DNA from: Mucilaginibacter sp. L196
GTDB lineage: Bacteria; Bacteroidota; Bacteroidia; Sphingobacteriales; Sphingobacteriaceae
Reading direction: 5' to 3'
Length of the DNA: 64,000 nucleotides
Assembly (NCBI RefSeq): GCF_009765905.1
Contig: NZ_LMUO01000009.1
Span: forward strand, 225,941-289,940
Below the pieces are notes generated by a model, which was not told where the DNA came from, ran no database searches, and worked only from the letters and a program-made list of their open reading frames with translations. The stretch's first letter is position 1, and each line of letters opens with the position of its first letter. Positions 1-8,626 of this stretch are shown in pieces. A program made the position numbers and the translations under genes.

Positions 1-337
1 CCACACCCAATTTTTGTAAAGCGGTCATATCCTCGGCCGGTATAATTCCGCCACCGGTAACCAGCACATCATCCATGCCTTTTTCTTTTATCAGGTTGAT
101 GATCTTAGGGAAAACGGTCATGTGTGCTCCTGATAATATTGATATACCAATGGCATCCACATCTTCCTGCAAAGCAGTATTCACTACCATTTCAGGGGTT
201 TGGCGCAGGCCGGTATAAATCACTTCCATACCAGCATCGCGCAGCGATGTAGCAATAATACGTGCGCCGCGATCATGCCCATCAAGGCCAACCTTAGCAA
301 CTAATACACGAATGGGCCGGTTAAAGGTATTACTCAT
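1..337 (-). CDS. Cobalamin (B12)-binding small subunit of an acyl-CoA mutase (partial)
   Basis: The first 112 residues of a stand-alone B12-binding domain, cut by the left edge of the window. The B12 signature D-x-H-x-x-G is at residues 19-24 (DGHDRG), followed by the S-x-L element (SILSG) and a TGGG turn near residue 97, the usual Rossmann-like order of methylmalonyl-CoA mutase C-terminal domains. The family rearranges acyl-CoA carbon skeletons (for example methylmalonyl-CoA to succinyl-CoA), with the histidine ligating cobalt. The ATG at 337 comes directly before the domain, so this looks like a separate small subunit of about 135 residues rather than the tail of a large mutase. Substrate cannot be told from this part. 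The large subunit is not in view. Confidence 0.85.
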   Translation of the reverse strand, partial: MSNTFNRPIRVLVAKVGLDGHDRGARIIATSLRDAGMEVIYTGLRQTPEMVVNTALQEDVDAIGISILSGAHMTVFPKIINLIKEKGMDDVLVTGGGIIPAEDMTALQKLGV

Positions 338-388
338 AGTAAAACCGAGATTTATTTTGTTCGATAAAAGTAAGAAGAAAATGTGAGG

Positions 389-763
389 TTAATTGTTGGC
401 GAGAATCGACAAATAATCATCAATCTTTTTAACAACACTATCAAGATGATTCACAACTTCATCATTGGTAAAGCGCAGTATATTGAACCCCCAACTTTGC
501 ATCACCAAATCCCGGTTAGCATCATATTCTTTTTTTAACAGGTGGATAGGCCCATCTACTTCAATAACCAATTTGGATTTTGCGCTATAAAAATCGGCTA
601 TGTAAAATGATCGTTTACCAAAGCCACTTATAGTAAATAATGGGAACTGACGTAAAAACTTCTCTCCGTTAATATTACGTCGCCTTAATTCATTCCACAA
701 CAACTTTTCGGCGGGTGTTTGATTGTTTCGTAGTTGGCGACAAAATTCGGTGACAAGGTTCAT
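389..763 (-). CDS. DUF559 domain protein (PD-(D/E)xK nuclease-like)
   Basis: A 124-residue protein of the DUF559 family, whose fold is related to Vsr and type II restriction endonucleases. Visible family features are an N-terminal helical stretch rich in Arg and Leu (TPAEKLLWNELRRR), then ADFY at residues 56-59 and VIEVDG at 66-71, which supply the Asp57/Glu68 pair of a PD-(D/E)xK active site. Such proteins are common single genes in Bacteroidota. Their role is not established: nucleic-acid cleavage or repair is an inference. There is no methyltransferase or other restriction gene beside it. It is divergent from glnS across a gap holding a palindromic repeat. Confidence 0.75.
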   Translation of the reverse strand: MNLVTEFCRQLRNNQTPAEKLLWNELRRRNINGEKFLRQFPLFTISGFGKRSFYIADFYSAKSKLVIEVDGPIHLLKKEYDANRDLVMQSWGFNILRFTNDEVVNHLDSVVKKIDDYLSILANN

Positions 764-810
764 GAAGGAAAATTATAAAATAATCCATCTAATACCAAGA
801 ACCTTTATTT

Positions 811-876
811 TACCCCCCTCCGTCTCCTTCGTCGACACCTCCCCCTAAATTTAGGGGGAGGCCGGGTGGGGGTAAA
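811..876. repeat. Dispersed palindromic repeat, copy 1 (CCTCC/GGAGG core)
   Basis: About 66 bases containing an inverted repeat, CCTCCCCCTAAA/TTTAGGGGGAGG, with almost no loop. A second copy, nearly identical over its whole length, lies at 19106-19172. Both copies sit between divergent genes and upstream of a plus-strand gene start. A related G-rich hairpin covers the end of truA near 48615-48640. Confidence 0.85.
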
Positions 877-916
877 CAACACAAATCATACTCCTGCACA
901 TTACCCCATTTTTTCT

Positions 917-924
917 TATTTTTG
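917..924 (+). promoter_or_regulatory. Bacteroidota -7 promoter element for glnS
   Basis: TATTTTTG matches the TAnnTTTG consensus exactly. Only seven bases separate it from the glnS ATG at 932, so transcription would begin within a few bases of the start codon. No clear -33 element or Shine-Dalgarno sequence is visible. Confidence 0.6.
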
Positions 925-931
925 CTCCCCT

Positions 932-2590
932 ATGAGCGAAGAGAGATCATTAAATTTTTTAGAAGAAATAGTTGAAGAGGATATTGCTGCCGGCAAAAAC
1001 GGCGGTAGGGTACTTACCCGTTTCCCGCCTGAGCCTAATGGCTACTTGCATATAGGCCACGCCAAATCCATTTGCTTAAACTTTGGGCTGGCCAAAAAGT
1101 ACAATGGCGCAACCAACCTTCGTTTTGATGATACCAACCCAACTAAAGAAGAAACCGAATATGTCGATAGTATAAAAGCCGACGTAAAGTGGCTTGGTTT
1201 TGAGTGGGCAAATGAATTGTATGCTTCTGATTACTTTCATATCATATATAATTTCGCGGTAACCCTTATAAAATCAGGACTGGCTTATGTTGATGACAGC
1301 AGCCCTGAAGAGATCGCGTCGCAAAAAGGTACACCAACCGAAGCCGGTACACCCAATGAATACCGCAGCCGCAGTATTGAAGAAAACCTGCTTTTGTTTG
1401 AAGAAATGAAAGCCGGAAAACACCCGGATGGCGCAAAAGTGCTGCGTGCAAAAATTGATCTGGCATCGCCAAACATGCATTTGCGCGACCCGCTAATGTA
1501 CCGTATAAAACATGCCCATCATCACCGTACGGGCGATGAATGGTGTATATACCCAATGTATGACTTTGCCCACGGCGAATCAGATGCTATTGAGGAGATC
1601 ACGCATTCAATCTGCACATTGGAGTTTATTCCCCATAGGCCTTTGTATGATTGGTTTATTGAGCAACTGGACTTATTCCCGTCAAAGCAATACGAGTTTG
1701 CCCGCCTGAACATGACCTATACCGTAATGAGCAAGCGCAAGCTGCTGCAACTGGTAACCGAAGGCCATGTGGAAGATTGGGATGATCCACGCATGCCAAC
1801 AATAAGCGGTTTGCGCCGCAGGGGCTATACCCCGGCATCTATCCGCGAGTTTTGCGAGCGTATTGGCGTTGCCAAGCGCGAGAATATGATAGACGTAAGT
1901 TTATTAGAGTTCTGTATCCGCGAGGATTTGAATAAATCAGCTTGGCGCCGTATGGCAGTACTTGATCCGATAAAACTGGTGTTAACCAATTATCCCGAAG
2001 GCCAAACCGAAACCATGCACGGCGAAAACAACCCCGAAGCAGAAGATGGCGATGGCAGCAGAGAATTCCCATTCAGCAATGAATTGTGGATAGAACGCGA
2101 GGATTTTATGGAAGAGCCACCTAAAAAATTCTTCCGTTTAGGTGTTGGGCTGATGGTGCGCCTTAAAAACGCTTACATCGTTAAATGCGAAAGCTTTGTT
2201 AAGGATGCCGACGGTAATGTAACTGAAGTGCATTGCGTTTATCTCCCCGAATCAAAATCAGGTAATGACACCAGTGGCATCAATGTAAAGGGCACCATTC
2301 ATTGGGTGAGCGTTCCGCATGCTAAAACAGCCGAGATTCGTTTGTATGACCGTTTATTCCAGGTAGAAGACCCATCGAATGAAGACGGCGATTTTAAAGA
2401 CTACCTAAATCCGAATAGCTTACACATCATAAAAACAGCTTACATTGAACCCGAACTTGCTAAAGCCGAAGTTGGCGTAGGCTATCAGTTTATGCGTAAA
2501 GGCTATTTCACTTTAGATAAGCACTCCACTGCCGATAAATTGGTGTTTAACCGCACCGTTACCTTAAAGGATGGTTGGGTTAAGAAATAA
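932..2590 (+). CDS. glnS: Glutaminyl-tRNA synthetase
   Basis: Class I aminoacyl-tRNA synthetase that charges tRNA-Gln with glutamine in the cytoplasm. From the ATG at 932 it has 552 residues, normal for GlnRS. The catalytic domain opens with FPPEPNGYLHIGHAKS, so the HIGH motif is at residues 40-43. The second class I signature appears as VMSKRKL, and the C-terminal anticodon-binding beta barrels follow. An in-frame extension to 866 reads through a dispersed repeat and the promoter element, so the ATG at 932 is the better start. A hairpin terminator follows the stop. Finding a GlnRS implies direct charging of tRNA-Gln rather than reliance on GatCAB transamidation alone. Confidence 0.96.
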   Translation: MSEERSLNFLEEIVEEDIAAGKNGGRVLTRFPPEPNGYLHIGHAKSICLNFGLAKKYNGATNLRFDDTNPTKEETEYVDSIKADVKWLGFEWANELYASDYFHIIYNFAVTLIKSGLAYVDDSSPEEIASQKGTPTEAGTPNEYRSRSIEENLLLFEEMKAGKHPDGAKVLRAKIDLASPNMHLRDPLMYRIKHAHHHRTGDEWCIYPMYDFAHGESDAIEEITHSICTLEFIPHRPLYDWFIEQLDLFPSKQYEFARLNMTYTVMSKRKLLQLVTEGHVEDWDDPRMPTISGLRRRGYTPASIREFCERIGVAKRENMIDVSLLEFCIREDLNKSAWRRMAVLDPIKLVLTNYPEGQTETMHGENNPEAEDGDGSREFPFSNELWIEREDFMEEPPKKFFRLGVGLMVRLKNAYIVKCESFVKDADGNVTEVHCVYLPESKSGNDTSGINVKGTIHWVSVPHAKTAEIRLYDRLFQVEDPSNEDGDFKDYLNPNSLHIIKTAYIEPELAKAEVGVGYQFMRKGYFTLDKHSTADKLVFNRTVTLKDGWVKK

Positions 2591-2614
2591 ACACACTCGT
2601 ACATAAATAATTTT

Positions 2615-2659
2615 ATAAAAAAGACTTTAGCCCAATATATACGGTTAAGGTCTTTTTTG
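2615..2659 (+). terminator. Intrinsic terminator of glnS
   Basis: A stem pairing AAAAAAGACTTTAGCC with GGTTAAGGTCTTTTTT across a short AT loop, with two G-U pairs. It begins 25 bases after the glnS stop and ends in a T run, so it should stop glnS transcription just before the next gene. Confidence 0.7.
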
Positions 2660-2682
2660 TAATATTGAAAATATTAAGCCTT

Positions 2683-3567
2683 ATGAAAGTTAGCGGATTC
2701 ACCTTTATCAGAAATGCTGTTTTAAACGATTACCAAATTATTGAAGCCATAACCTCTATTTTGCCAATATGTGATGAATTTATTGTCGCGGTAGGCAAAT
2801 CGGATGATGATACGCGGCTATTGATCGAAAACATTAATTCACCCAAAATAAAAATTATTGATACTGTTTGGGATACCTCGATAACAGAAAGCGGGCGAGT
2901 ATTTGCCATCGAAACCAATAAAGCCCTGGCAGCCATTTCACCCGATACCGACTGGGCCTTTTATATACAGGGCGATGAGGTTGTACACGAAAAGTATTTG
3001 CCCCTTATCCGTCAAGAAATGGTAGACAACTTGAATGATGCCCAAATTGAAGGTCTTTTGTTTAAATACGTCCACTTTTATGCCTCGTATGATTATTATG
3101 GCGATACCCGCAGATGGTACCGTCGCGAAATCCGTATCATAAAAAACATCCCCGGCATGTCATCATTCCGCGATGCGCAAGGCTTTAAACTTAACGGCGA
3201 AAAAATAAAAGTTAAACTGATTGATGCTTATATCTACCATTATGGCTGGGCCAGGCCGCCGCAAGGGTTAACCAATAAGGCCAGGAATTTCAACAAATTC
3301 TATCATGATGAGCAATGGAACCAGCAACACATGACGGAGACCTTTGAATTTGCTTATGACAATGCCGACCGTATCAAAAAATTTCAGGGAACCCACCCGC
3401 AAGTAATGCATGAGCGTATTGCTGCCACAAACTGGAAAATTGATTTTAAAGAAAAACCTTTACAACAAGACTATACCCTTAGGCGCCGGTTCTTACAATT
3501 TGTTTTTGATTTAACTGGCTGGAGTATAGGCGAATATCAGAATTATAAAATTGTTAAAAGGTACTAA
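2683..3567 (+). CDS. Family 2-like glycosyltransferase
   Basis: A 294-residue protein that begins MKVSGFTFIRNA, typical of a group of Bacteroidota GT2-like (GT-A fold) enzymes. The N-terminal half has the expected nucleotide-binding alternation: CDEFIVAVGKSDDDT near residue 35 and DTDWAFYIQGDEVVHE near 90. In the second, GDE stands where GT-A enzymes keep the metal-binding DxD. The C-terminal half, with many Tyr, Trp and Arg residues (YYGDTRRWYRREIR), is not assignable. A TTG start 18 bases upstream is possible, but the ATG at 2683 matches the family. Donor and acceptor are unknown. It stands alone, downstream of the glnS terminator and convergent with a glycosidase gene. Confidence 0.7.
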   Translation: MKVSGFTFIRNAVLNDYQIIEAITSILPICDEFIVAVGKSDDDTRLLIENINSPKIKIIDTVWDTSITESGRVFAIETNKALAAISPDTDWAFYIQGDEVVHEKYLPLIRQEMVDNLNDAQIEGLLFKYVHFYASYDYYGDTRRWYRREIRIIKNIPGMSSFRDAQGFKLNGEKIKVKLIDAYIYHYGWARPPQGLTNKARNFNKFYHDEQWNQQHMTETFEFAYDNADRIKKFQGTHPQVMHERIAATNWKIDFKEKPLQQDYTLRRRFLQFVFDLTGWSIGEYQNYKIVKRY

Positions 3568-3569
3568 AC

Positions 3570-3757
3570 TACGAAGCCCCCTTCCGCTGGCTTCAATTTG
3601 TAACTGAAGCCTAACAAATCAAGAACGTTTGTAGCTTTCTTTTATAGCGTAGGTTTTGTAGGTATGCCATTGCTTGGATGGCTTGTGTTTGTTGTCAGTC
3701 ACAGACTGACTTTATCTATAGACTTCAGTTACAAATTGAAGCCAGTGGGGGCTTTAA
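3570..3757. repeat. Inverted repeat pair in a convergent intergenic region
   Basis: Two inverted arms of about 38 bases, at 3572-3613 and 3722-3757, share the block CTTCAGTTACAAATTGAAG and a flanking run of C or G. The right arm is preceded by the block GTCACAGACTGACTTTATCT, also present at 5738-5765 and 7096-7123. The element fills the gap between convergent genes and overlaps the last codon of the glycosidase gene at 3754. It could act as a bidirectional terminator. Confidence 0.75.
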
Positions 3758-5526
3758 CTACCGGCTTTTATTATTGTGATGCCTTTGGGGGCTCTTACAA
3801 TTATGCTCGTTTTTCCATTTGGCTGTTTTTTAACTTTAATGCTAACAATACCCAAAGGGGTAGGGTAATTGCCTTCGGCATAAGTAAGGTCTCCTAAATG
3901 TGGCTCAATTTTCAACACCTTGCATCCCGGGGCTATAATATTAACCCCCAGCACATATTGTGTTAACCAAGGCGTAGGCCCCGATGCCCAACCATGGCAT
4001 AAACTATGCCTAAAGCCTTTATAACAAAAAGCGCCGTAATCTCCGTGGATATCCTTTTTACCGGCAGGCACCAACTCATCTATCCTCGATGCATTGGGTA
4101 GCCAATCAATATTAAAATCCTCCCAAAATGTAGTTGCCCCTAACGAAAGCATTGGCCCCCAGTAATTGCGGATAGCGTCAATGGCGCGCTGGTAATCACC
4201 TGCCCTTGCTTTGGCTTTAAGCATATAATAACCAAAAAAGGTGGAGTAATTATGCACACCATCTAATGATAAAATACTATCAGCCTTATTAGCAGGCATC
4301 AACCCTGATAATGAAAGCAGGGCGGCCGCCTGTTTAGAGTTATTGGCATCAGGTACATTTTTTTTTAGCCGTTCAACCGCTGCTTTACATTTAAGGGCCA
4401 TCGTGTGATCGTTCAAATCATCACATAACTCTGCTCCGGCCCGTAAAGTTAATACCAACATAGCTTGTAAACCCGCGTGTATGGCTTTGGGGTTTGTACT
4501 TGAGGGCCAGTCCAAAAATCTTGTCCCATCATTCAGGTTCTCGCTGTTATTATTGTCTATTTTGGAAATCAGCTGGTTCAATAACGGTATAAGATATGCT
4601 TTTTGCTCGTCAAGGTATTTCTTATCCCCTGTATGCATATACCAGTCATGCTGAATCAATATCCACCACATGGAATAGGATACCATACCATTCATATATT
4701 GCGGCAACGGTGTTATACTTTTTGCCAGATCCAGGCTCTTTGGCACTACATCATTATACCCAAATACAGCCGCTATAGTTGATGTTTCCGGGTGCATATC
4801 GCCAACCCAAACCAGGCGGTCGCGCTTTATACCATCCCACAAATAATCCTGCATATTTAGCTGTACGGTATAAGCGCCGGTGAGCCAAATTTTATTCAAT
4901 AGCGTGTCGCTGCATTTAAATGACCCTAAATAAGGAATATCTCTAAACACAAATATCGCCCTCGCCTCTTTCAATTTAAGTTCAGCGGTACTATCAACCA
5001 AATCAATTCGCACAAACCTGAAACCCGTGTTACCAACCTCCAGCTTACCAAGCCACGGTAATGAAATAACAAAATCGCGCATAGCATGGTCATTGGTGGC
5101 ATCATGTATGGTATCAATATTACTCATGGCCTCACTTGCCGATTCGCCAAAGCGGATACGTACGCGGACTGGCTTTCCTCCTGCCGATTGATCTGTGATC
5201 AATTGTAACCCACCCTGCAATTCTCGTCCAAAATCAAGCAATATTCCGGCTTTGCCCTTTGCATCATTATGCATAACGCACAAGTCTTTTCCTGAAAGAT
5301 CAGCCTGTCCGTCACCTGGCTTTAACAGTTTTTCGGCATTAATGATATGGGTTGATGCATCGGGTGTTTCCCACAGTATTTTCACCGGCGAAAGATAGCG
5401 GCGAACAGTTTCTTCCGTTTGAACATCCTTTAAATGAGTCCCTGCAAAAACGGGCGGTAATTGCGCATAGCTATTTTTTAGCAGAAATAAAAAAACAAGC
5501 AGTAGGCTGGTTGATGGTTTATCCAT
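3754..5526 (-). CDS. GH78-like alpha-L-rhamnosidase, secreted
   Basis: A 590-residue (alpha/alpha)6-barrel glycosidase resembling the catalytic part of GH78 alpha-L-rhamnosidases, which remove terminal rhamnose from glycans or plant glycosides. Residues 1-21 form a signal peptide. A beta-sandwich region (about 95-195) precedes the barrel. The family signature is D-G-I-K-R-D-R-L-V-W-V-G-D at 231-243, where GH78 usually has D-x(4)-E-R-L-x-W-x-G-D. The usual general-acid Glu is therefore Asp236 here. Further on, GATTFWEDFN holds a candidate catalytic Glu, and the C-terminal beta domain (PHLGDLTYAEG onward) is typical. It is shorter than many GH78 enzymes, lacking extra N-terminal lectin-like domains. 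No SusC/SusD pair is nearby, so it is not in a classical polysaccharide utilisation locus. Confidence 0.8.
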   Translation of the reverse strand: MDKPSTSLLLVFLFLLKNSYAQLPPVFAGTHLKDVQTEETVRRYLSPVKILWETPDASTHIINAEKLLKPGDGQADLSGKDLCVMHNDAKGKAGILLDFGRELQGGLQLITDQSAGGKPVRVRIRFGESASEAMSNIDTIHDATNDHAMRDFVISLPWLGKLEVGNTGFRFVRIDLVDSTAELKLKEARAIFVFRDIPYLGSFKCSDTLLNKIWLTGAYTVQLNMQDYLWDGIKRDRLVWVGDMHPETSTIAAVFGYNDVVPKSLDLAKSITPLPQYMNGMVSYSMWWILIQHDWYMHTGDKKYLDEQKAYLIPLLNQLISKIDNNNSENLNDGTRFLDWPSSTNPKAIHAGLQAMLVLTLRAGAELCDDLNDHTMALKCKAAVERLKKNVPDANNSKQAAALLSLSGLMPANKADSILSLDGVHNYSTFFGYYMLKAKARAGDYQRAIDAIRNYWGPMLSLGATTFWEDFNIDWLPNASRIDELVPAGKKDIHGDYGAFCYKGFRHSLCHGWASGPTPWLTQYVLGVNIIAPGCKVLKIEPHLGDLTYAEGNYPTPLGIVSIKVKKQPNGKTSIIVRAPKGITIIKAGS

Positions 5527-5607
5527 ATCAAATGAAAGTTATGCGAAACACTTAGTTTGCGTACAAGTTAACAATCGTTTATAGAATTAAAAAAATGATT
5601 TAGCAGG

Positions 5608-5785
5608 ATCGCTCGTAGTTTGTAGTTTAACTACGAACCTGCTGTACGTAGTTTCCTGTTGTGCGTAGTTTCCAACTACATACGATAAAGTTTCGAGACT
5701 GCGTCTCGACAATCACTACCCGGGCCAACCTCCTGTTGTCAATCGCAGACTGACTTTATCTATGGGCTTCAGTTACAAACTGAAG
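5608..5785. repeat. Dispersed repeat, left copy flanking the acyltransferase gene
   Basis: This 301-base gap (5527-5827) has no gene. Its right part (about 5665-5785) matches 7021-7143 in the same orientation. Shared blocks are GTAGTTTCCAACTA, GACTGCGTCTCGACAA, CAGACTGACTTTATCTATG and CTTCAGTTACAAACTGAAG. The left part (5614-5634) is a small hairpin, CGTAGTT/AACTACG. The two copies bracket the acyltransferase gene. Confidence 0.8.
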
Positions 5786-5827
5786 CTAATGGCGGCCTGA
5801 AGGTATCCGTTATCTCAACTTTTGAGA

Positions 5828-6919
5828 TTATTTGGCAGACACAAGCCCATTCGCTTCTAACATTTTTTCACCCCTTTTTGATTTGCCGGCACTATTAAAT
5901 TTAGTTTTAAGCTTTAAAAAGTATTTCTCATATAAAAAAAACGATGCGCAACTAATAATTAACAAGAATATAAAGTTATAAGGAGCTTTTGAGAAAACAC
6001 TCGGTATTCCGTATATTTTAGCTACAAACATAGGTTGCCATATATAAATGCTGTAAGATAGCAGACCCAATTTACGGATGATCTTTATATTCAGAAATTT
6101 ATAAATAAAGTCATTCCCGGGATTAATATTAAGCACAATAAAACAGGCTATAAGTATTGAGATTAATAAATCTTTATACATATTAACAATAGATAGCCAA
6201 GCCTCAAAACCTAAATAAAATATAAGTATAATGAGCGCTAAGCTTATCCAAACCCTTATTCTTTCAAAAAAACTCCAGTTTAATTTGTTTTTAAAAACAA
6301 GGATTGAGAACAAACAACCAGTTGCTATTCCTTGAAACTTTATTAAGAAATGGGTAATGTAATAAAGCATTGTATTATTACCGGGCAATAAAAATTCTAC
6401 GGTAATAATTAACGGCAATATGGCTATTATAAAAATGATTGAGCCAAAAAATAACTTGAAGCTTTTTTTTAGCAAAAAAGGGAATATGATATAAAATTGT
6501 TCTTCTACTGCTAATGACCAATATTGCCCTACATAAGGGTTATTAAATTGCCTGGTATAAGAAAAATCTGCAAGAAATAAAGCCGCAAAAGCAAATGCTA
6601 TGTGGCTTGCCTGGCTATTTAATATGTAATTGAGCCCAATGCAAACACCTATGTACAAGTATGCTACTGGTATAATTCTGAAAATGCGCCTTATATAAAA
6701 GTTTTTTAAGGCGAGGTTTGATGTGTTTGTTTTTTCTTTCAGGCATAGGGTTGTGATTAAAAACCCACTTAATACAAAAAACATGTTTACACCTAATGCA
6801 CCATTAAAAACAGTTGTGTAAAAGTAATTTCTGCTTAAGTCGCAATGAAACAAAACAACAATAGTTACAGCAACAGCCCTTATTCCATCAAGTGAATTAT
6901 AATAAGAATGATTCAACAT
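5828..6919 (-). CDS. Acyltransferase family 3 (OafA/YrhL-like) membrane protein
   Basis: A polytopic inner-membrane O-acyltransferase of about 363 residues. The family transfers acetyl or other acyl groups to surface polysaccharides or other periplasmic acceptors. The N-terminus reads YYNSLDGIRAVAV and then VVLFHCD, giving the conserved catalytic His near residue 25, followed by NMFFVLSGFLI. About ten hydrophobic helices follow, with an EEQFYIIFPFLL motif near the middle. I chose the ATG at 6919 because it starts just before the conserved LDGIRA; an in-frame TTG at 6979 would add 20 residues that also look codable. The gene is clearly more AT-rich than its neighbours and sits between direct repeats, so acquisition by transfer is plausible. 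Acceptor unknown. Confidence 0.85.
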   Translation of the reverse strand: MLNHSYYNSLDGIRAVAVTIVVLFHCDLSRNYFYTTVFNGALGVNMFFVLSGFLITTLCLKEKTNTSNLALKNFYIRRIFRIIPVAYLYIGVCIGLNYILNSQASHIAFAFAALFLADFSYTRQFNNPYVGQYWSLAVEEQFYIIFPFLLKKSFKLFFGSIIFIIAILPLIITVEFLLPGNNTMLYYITHFLIKFQGIATGCLFSILVFKNKLNWSFFERIRVWISLALIILIFYLGFEAWLSIVNMYKDLLISILIACFIVLNINPGNDFIYKFLNIKIIRKLGLLSYSIYIWQPMFVAKIYGIPSVFSKAPYNFIFLLIISCASFFLYEKYFLKLKTKFNSAGKSKRGEKMLEANGLVSAK

Positions 6920-7020
6920 CTCGGGAATGTGATCAACTTCTGAAAATAAATCCTTGCAAAAATCTAGCGCTTTTTTCAATTTATAACTTTAATTAAACAG
7001 TAGAATTGTTTCTATTGCTG

Positions 7021-7143
7021 TTTGTAGTTTCCAACTATCGACCACGATGCCCCTAGACTGCGTCTCGACAAACATTACCCGGACCAACTCTGTTGTCAGT
7101 CACAGACTGACTTTATCTATGGACTTCAGTTACAAACTGAAGT
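7021..7143. repeat. Dispersed repeat, right copy flanking the acyltransferase gene
   Basis: The same orientation and block order as 5665-5785, with a few differences. It lies just upstream of the acyltransferase start and downstream of the metalloprotease stop. The core block CAGACTGACTTTATCTATGG is followed by the hairpin CTTCAGTT/AACTGAAG. Confidence 0.8.
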
Positions 7144-7174
7144 CGGTTTTGGAGCTAAACCTATATCAAAAACC

Positions 7175-8131
7175 TCAATTAAATCTATCGCCATAACCGC
7201 TTTGAACCAAAAATAGGTTAAAATCGGTTATATGCAGTATATCATATATGGCTTGTTTTTTATTTTTGTTTTTTGCATAATACGCCTGCGTAATTTTATA
7301 GCCCATGTAATAACCAAGATCTTTAGGGCGGTCAACGGTAGCTTTGTCATACAACCAATTACTGATATCGCTGCCATTCATTTCTTTTTTAAATTGTAGC
7401 CATAACTCCTTTTGGTGCTGCTCTCCATAAATAAAAGGTATCTTGTTAGTGTTCTCGCCCGAGATCAATTCACCAATAAAATCGGCACTGCCTTCCTTAA
7501 TAGCCGAGCCCAGCAGATTAAGATCACTGTTTAAATAGATTTGCTGGTAGTGGATCAGTTCGTGTGCTACAATAAGGGGTATACTTCTTAACCCAAATGA
7601 TACAAGTACTTTTTGAAATGGCAGTGACATGTTTTCGAAGTTACTATTCGAATCGGCAGCCATTATTTCAGTACCGATCAACAGCCCCGTGGTATCCGAT
7701 TTACCGCCCGAATTCAAATTACCTATCAGGAAATAAATATCCGGAAATTGTGCCTCGGGATATATCTGCTTAAGTTTAAATAATGATTTACGTATCTGTG
7801 GTTCCAGGGTTTTAACCTTAAATGTATTTGCCCGTATCGATTGATAATACAATTGGTATTTCTGCAAAGAGTGCGCCATTTTCTGAGCGCCGTTAATGCT
7901 GATCTGGTTAAAATTTTTTAATCCAGGTGTCCCTTTATCAAGATATAAATGTGTTAAAATAGCGGTTCTATCGACTGTATCTTGTTTACACGAATCAAAA
8001 GCAACCCAAAACCGTGGAATATCATCAGTAACCAGCTTAACCAATGCCGGATTAGTTGTACGTAAAGGTGTTTGGGCAACTAAGGTAGCCGAAAAGAAAA
8101 TAAAAATAAAAAGCAGGTAATGGTTTTTCAT
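7175..8131 (-). CDS. Secreted putative zinc metalloprotease (gluzincin-like)
   Basis: A 318-residue exported protein, with a signal peptide in residues 1-19 (MKNHYLLFIFIFFSATLVA). It has an HExxH zinc site, HELIH at residues 190-194 within IPLIVAHELIHYQQ. A downstream EGSADFIGE segment at about 213-221 offers the third zinc ligand, the arrangement of gluzincins such as the DUF2268-like proteases. An extension to 8179 adds charged residues ahead of the signal peptide, so the ATG at 8131 is preferred. The substrate is unknown; periplasmic or outer-membrane proteolysis is an inference. There is no operon partner, as the next gene is a separate small membrane protein. Confidence 0.7.
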   Translation of the reverse strand: MKNHYLLFIFIFFSATLVAQTPLRTTNPALVKLVTDDIPRFWVAFDSCKQDTVDRTAILTHLYLDKGTPGLKNFNQISINGAQKMAHSLQKYQLYYQSIRANTFKVKTLEPQIRKSLFKLKQIYPEAQFPDIYFLIGNLNSGGKSDTTGLLIGTEIMAADSNSNFENMSLPFQKVLVSFGLRSIPLIVAHELIHYQQIYLNSDLNLLGSAIKEGSADFIGELISGENTNKIPFIYGEQHQKELWLQFKKEMNGSDISNWLYDKATVDRPKDLGYYMGYKITQAYYAKNKNKKQAIYDILHITDFNLFLVQSGYGDRFN

Positions 8132-8220
8132 AGCAGATCGTATTCTTTTATTTACTTTAGCTTGTGGGGGTGTTTTCATCGCACCACTTTTATTCTCGCT
8201 GTCGTAGGGGTACTTTTCAT

Positions 8221-8595
8221 TTAAGCCCTGGTAAAAATATATATCGCACTGCCAATAGAAAACAATACAAATAAAATGGGAATAAAAAACGAATAATAAG
8301 ACCCGTAATTTTTGGCTATAACTTCTATTTTTTCTTTATAAAACACCTCTAACAAAATATAAATTCCCATAAATAAAATACTGATTATTGTCACCTCGTT
8401 AAATGTGGTTTTCATTAGCTGGCCAAATAGAAGATCAACTGCGGCATAATCAATAAGCATTACAAAAAGGAATGCAGTGCCTTTAATATGGGTATTATTT
8501 ATGAATGGGGAATTAGGTGAAATTGCCTCTGCAATAGTATATGAAGTGGTATTAAACACCAAAAACACTATCTCGAATTTTGAAATCTGATCCAT
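8221..8595 (-). CDS. Small four-helix membrane protein, unknown function
   Basis: A 124-residue protein starting MDQISKFEIVFLV. It has four hydrophobic segments (about residues 7-25, 38-56, 63-82 and 98-120) and a short charged stretch before the last, giving an integral membrane protein of unknown function. The open frame continues upstream to 8712, but there it overlaps comM in another frame, so the ATG at 8595 is chosen. It lies 31 bases downstream of the comM stop on the same strand and may be read through from it. I do not recognise a family. Confidence 0.55.
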   Translation of the reverse strand: MDQISKFEIVFLVFNTTSYTIAEAISPNSPFINNTHIKGTAFLFVMLIDYAAVDLLFGQLMKTTFNEVTIISILFMGIYILLEVFYKEKIEVIAKNYGSYYSFFIPILFVLFSIGSAIYIFTRA

Positions 8596-8626
8596 TATAT
8601 TTTTACCTTCTACTCTATTGTCCGTT

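Noticed and set aside
389..763. DUF559 protein as part of a restriction or defence system
   Set aside because: No methylase, specificity subunit or other defence gene is adjacent; it stands next to glnS and a mutase subunit.
866..931. 22-residue N-terminal extension of glnS
   Set aside because: It encodes repeat and promoter sequence; the conserved protein starts at 932.
3664..3897. 77-residue plus-strand open frame
   Set aside because: The first third is an intergenic inverted repeat and the rest lies antisense to the well-supported glycosidase gene.
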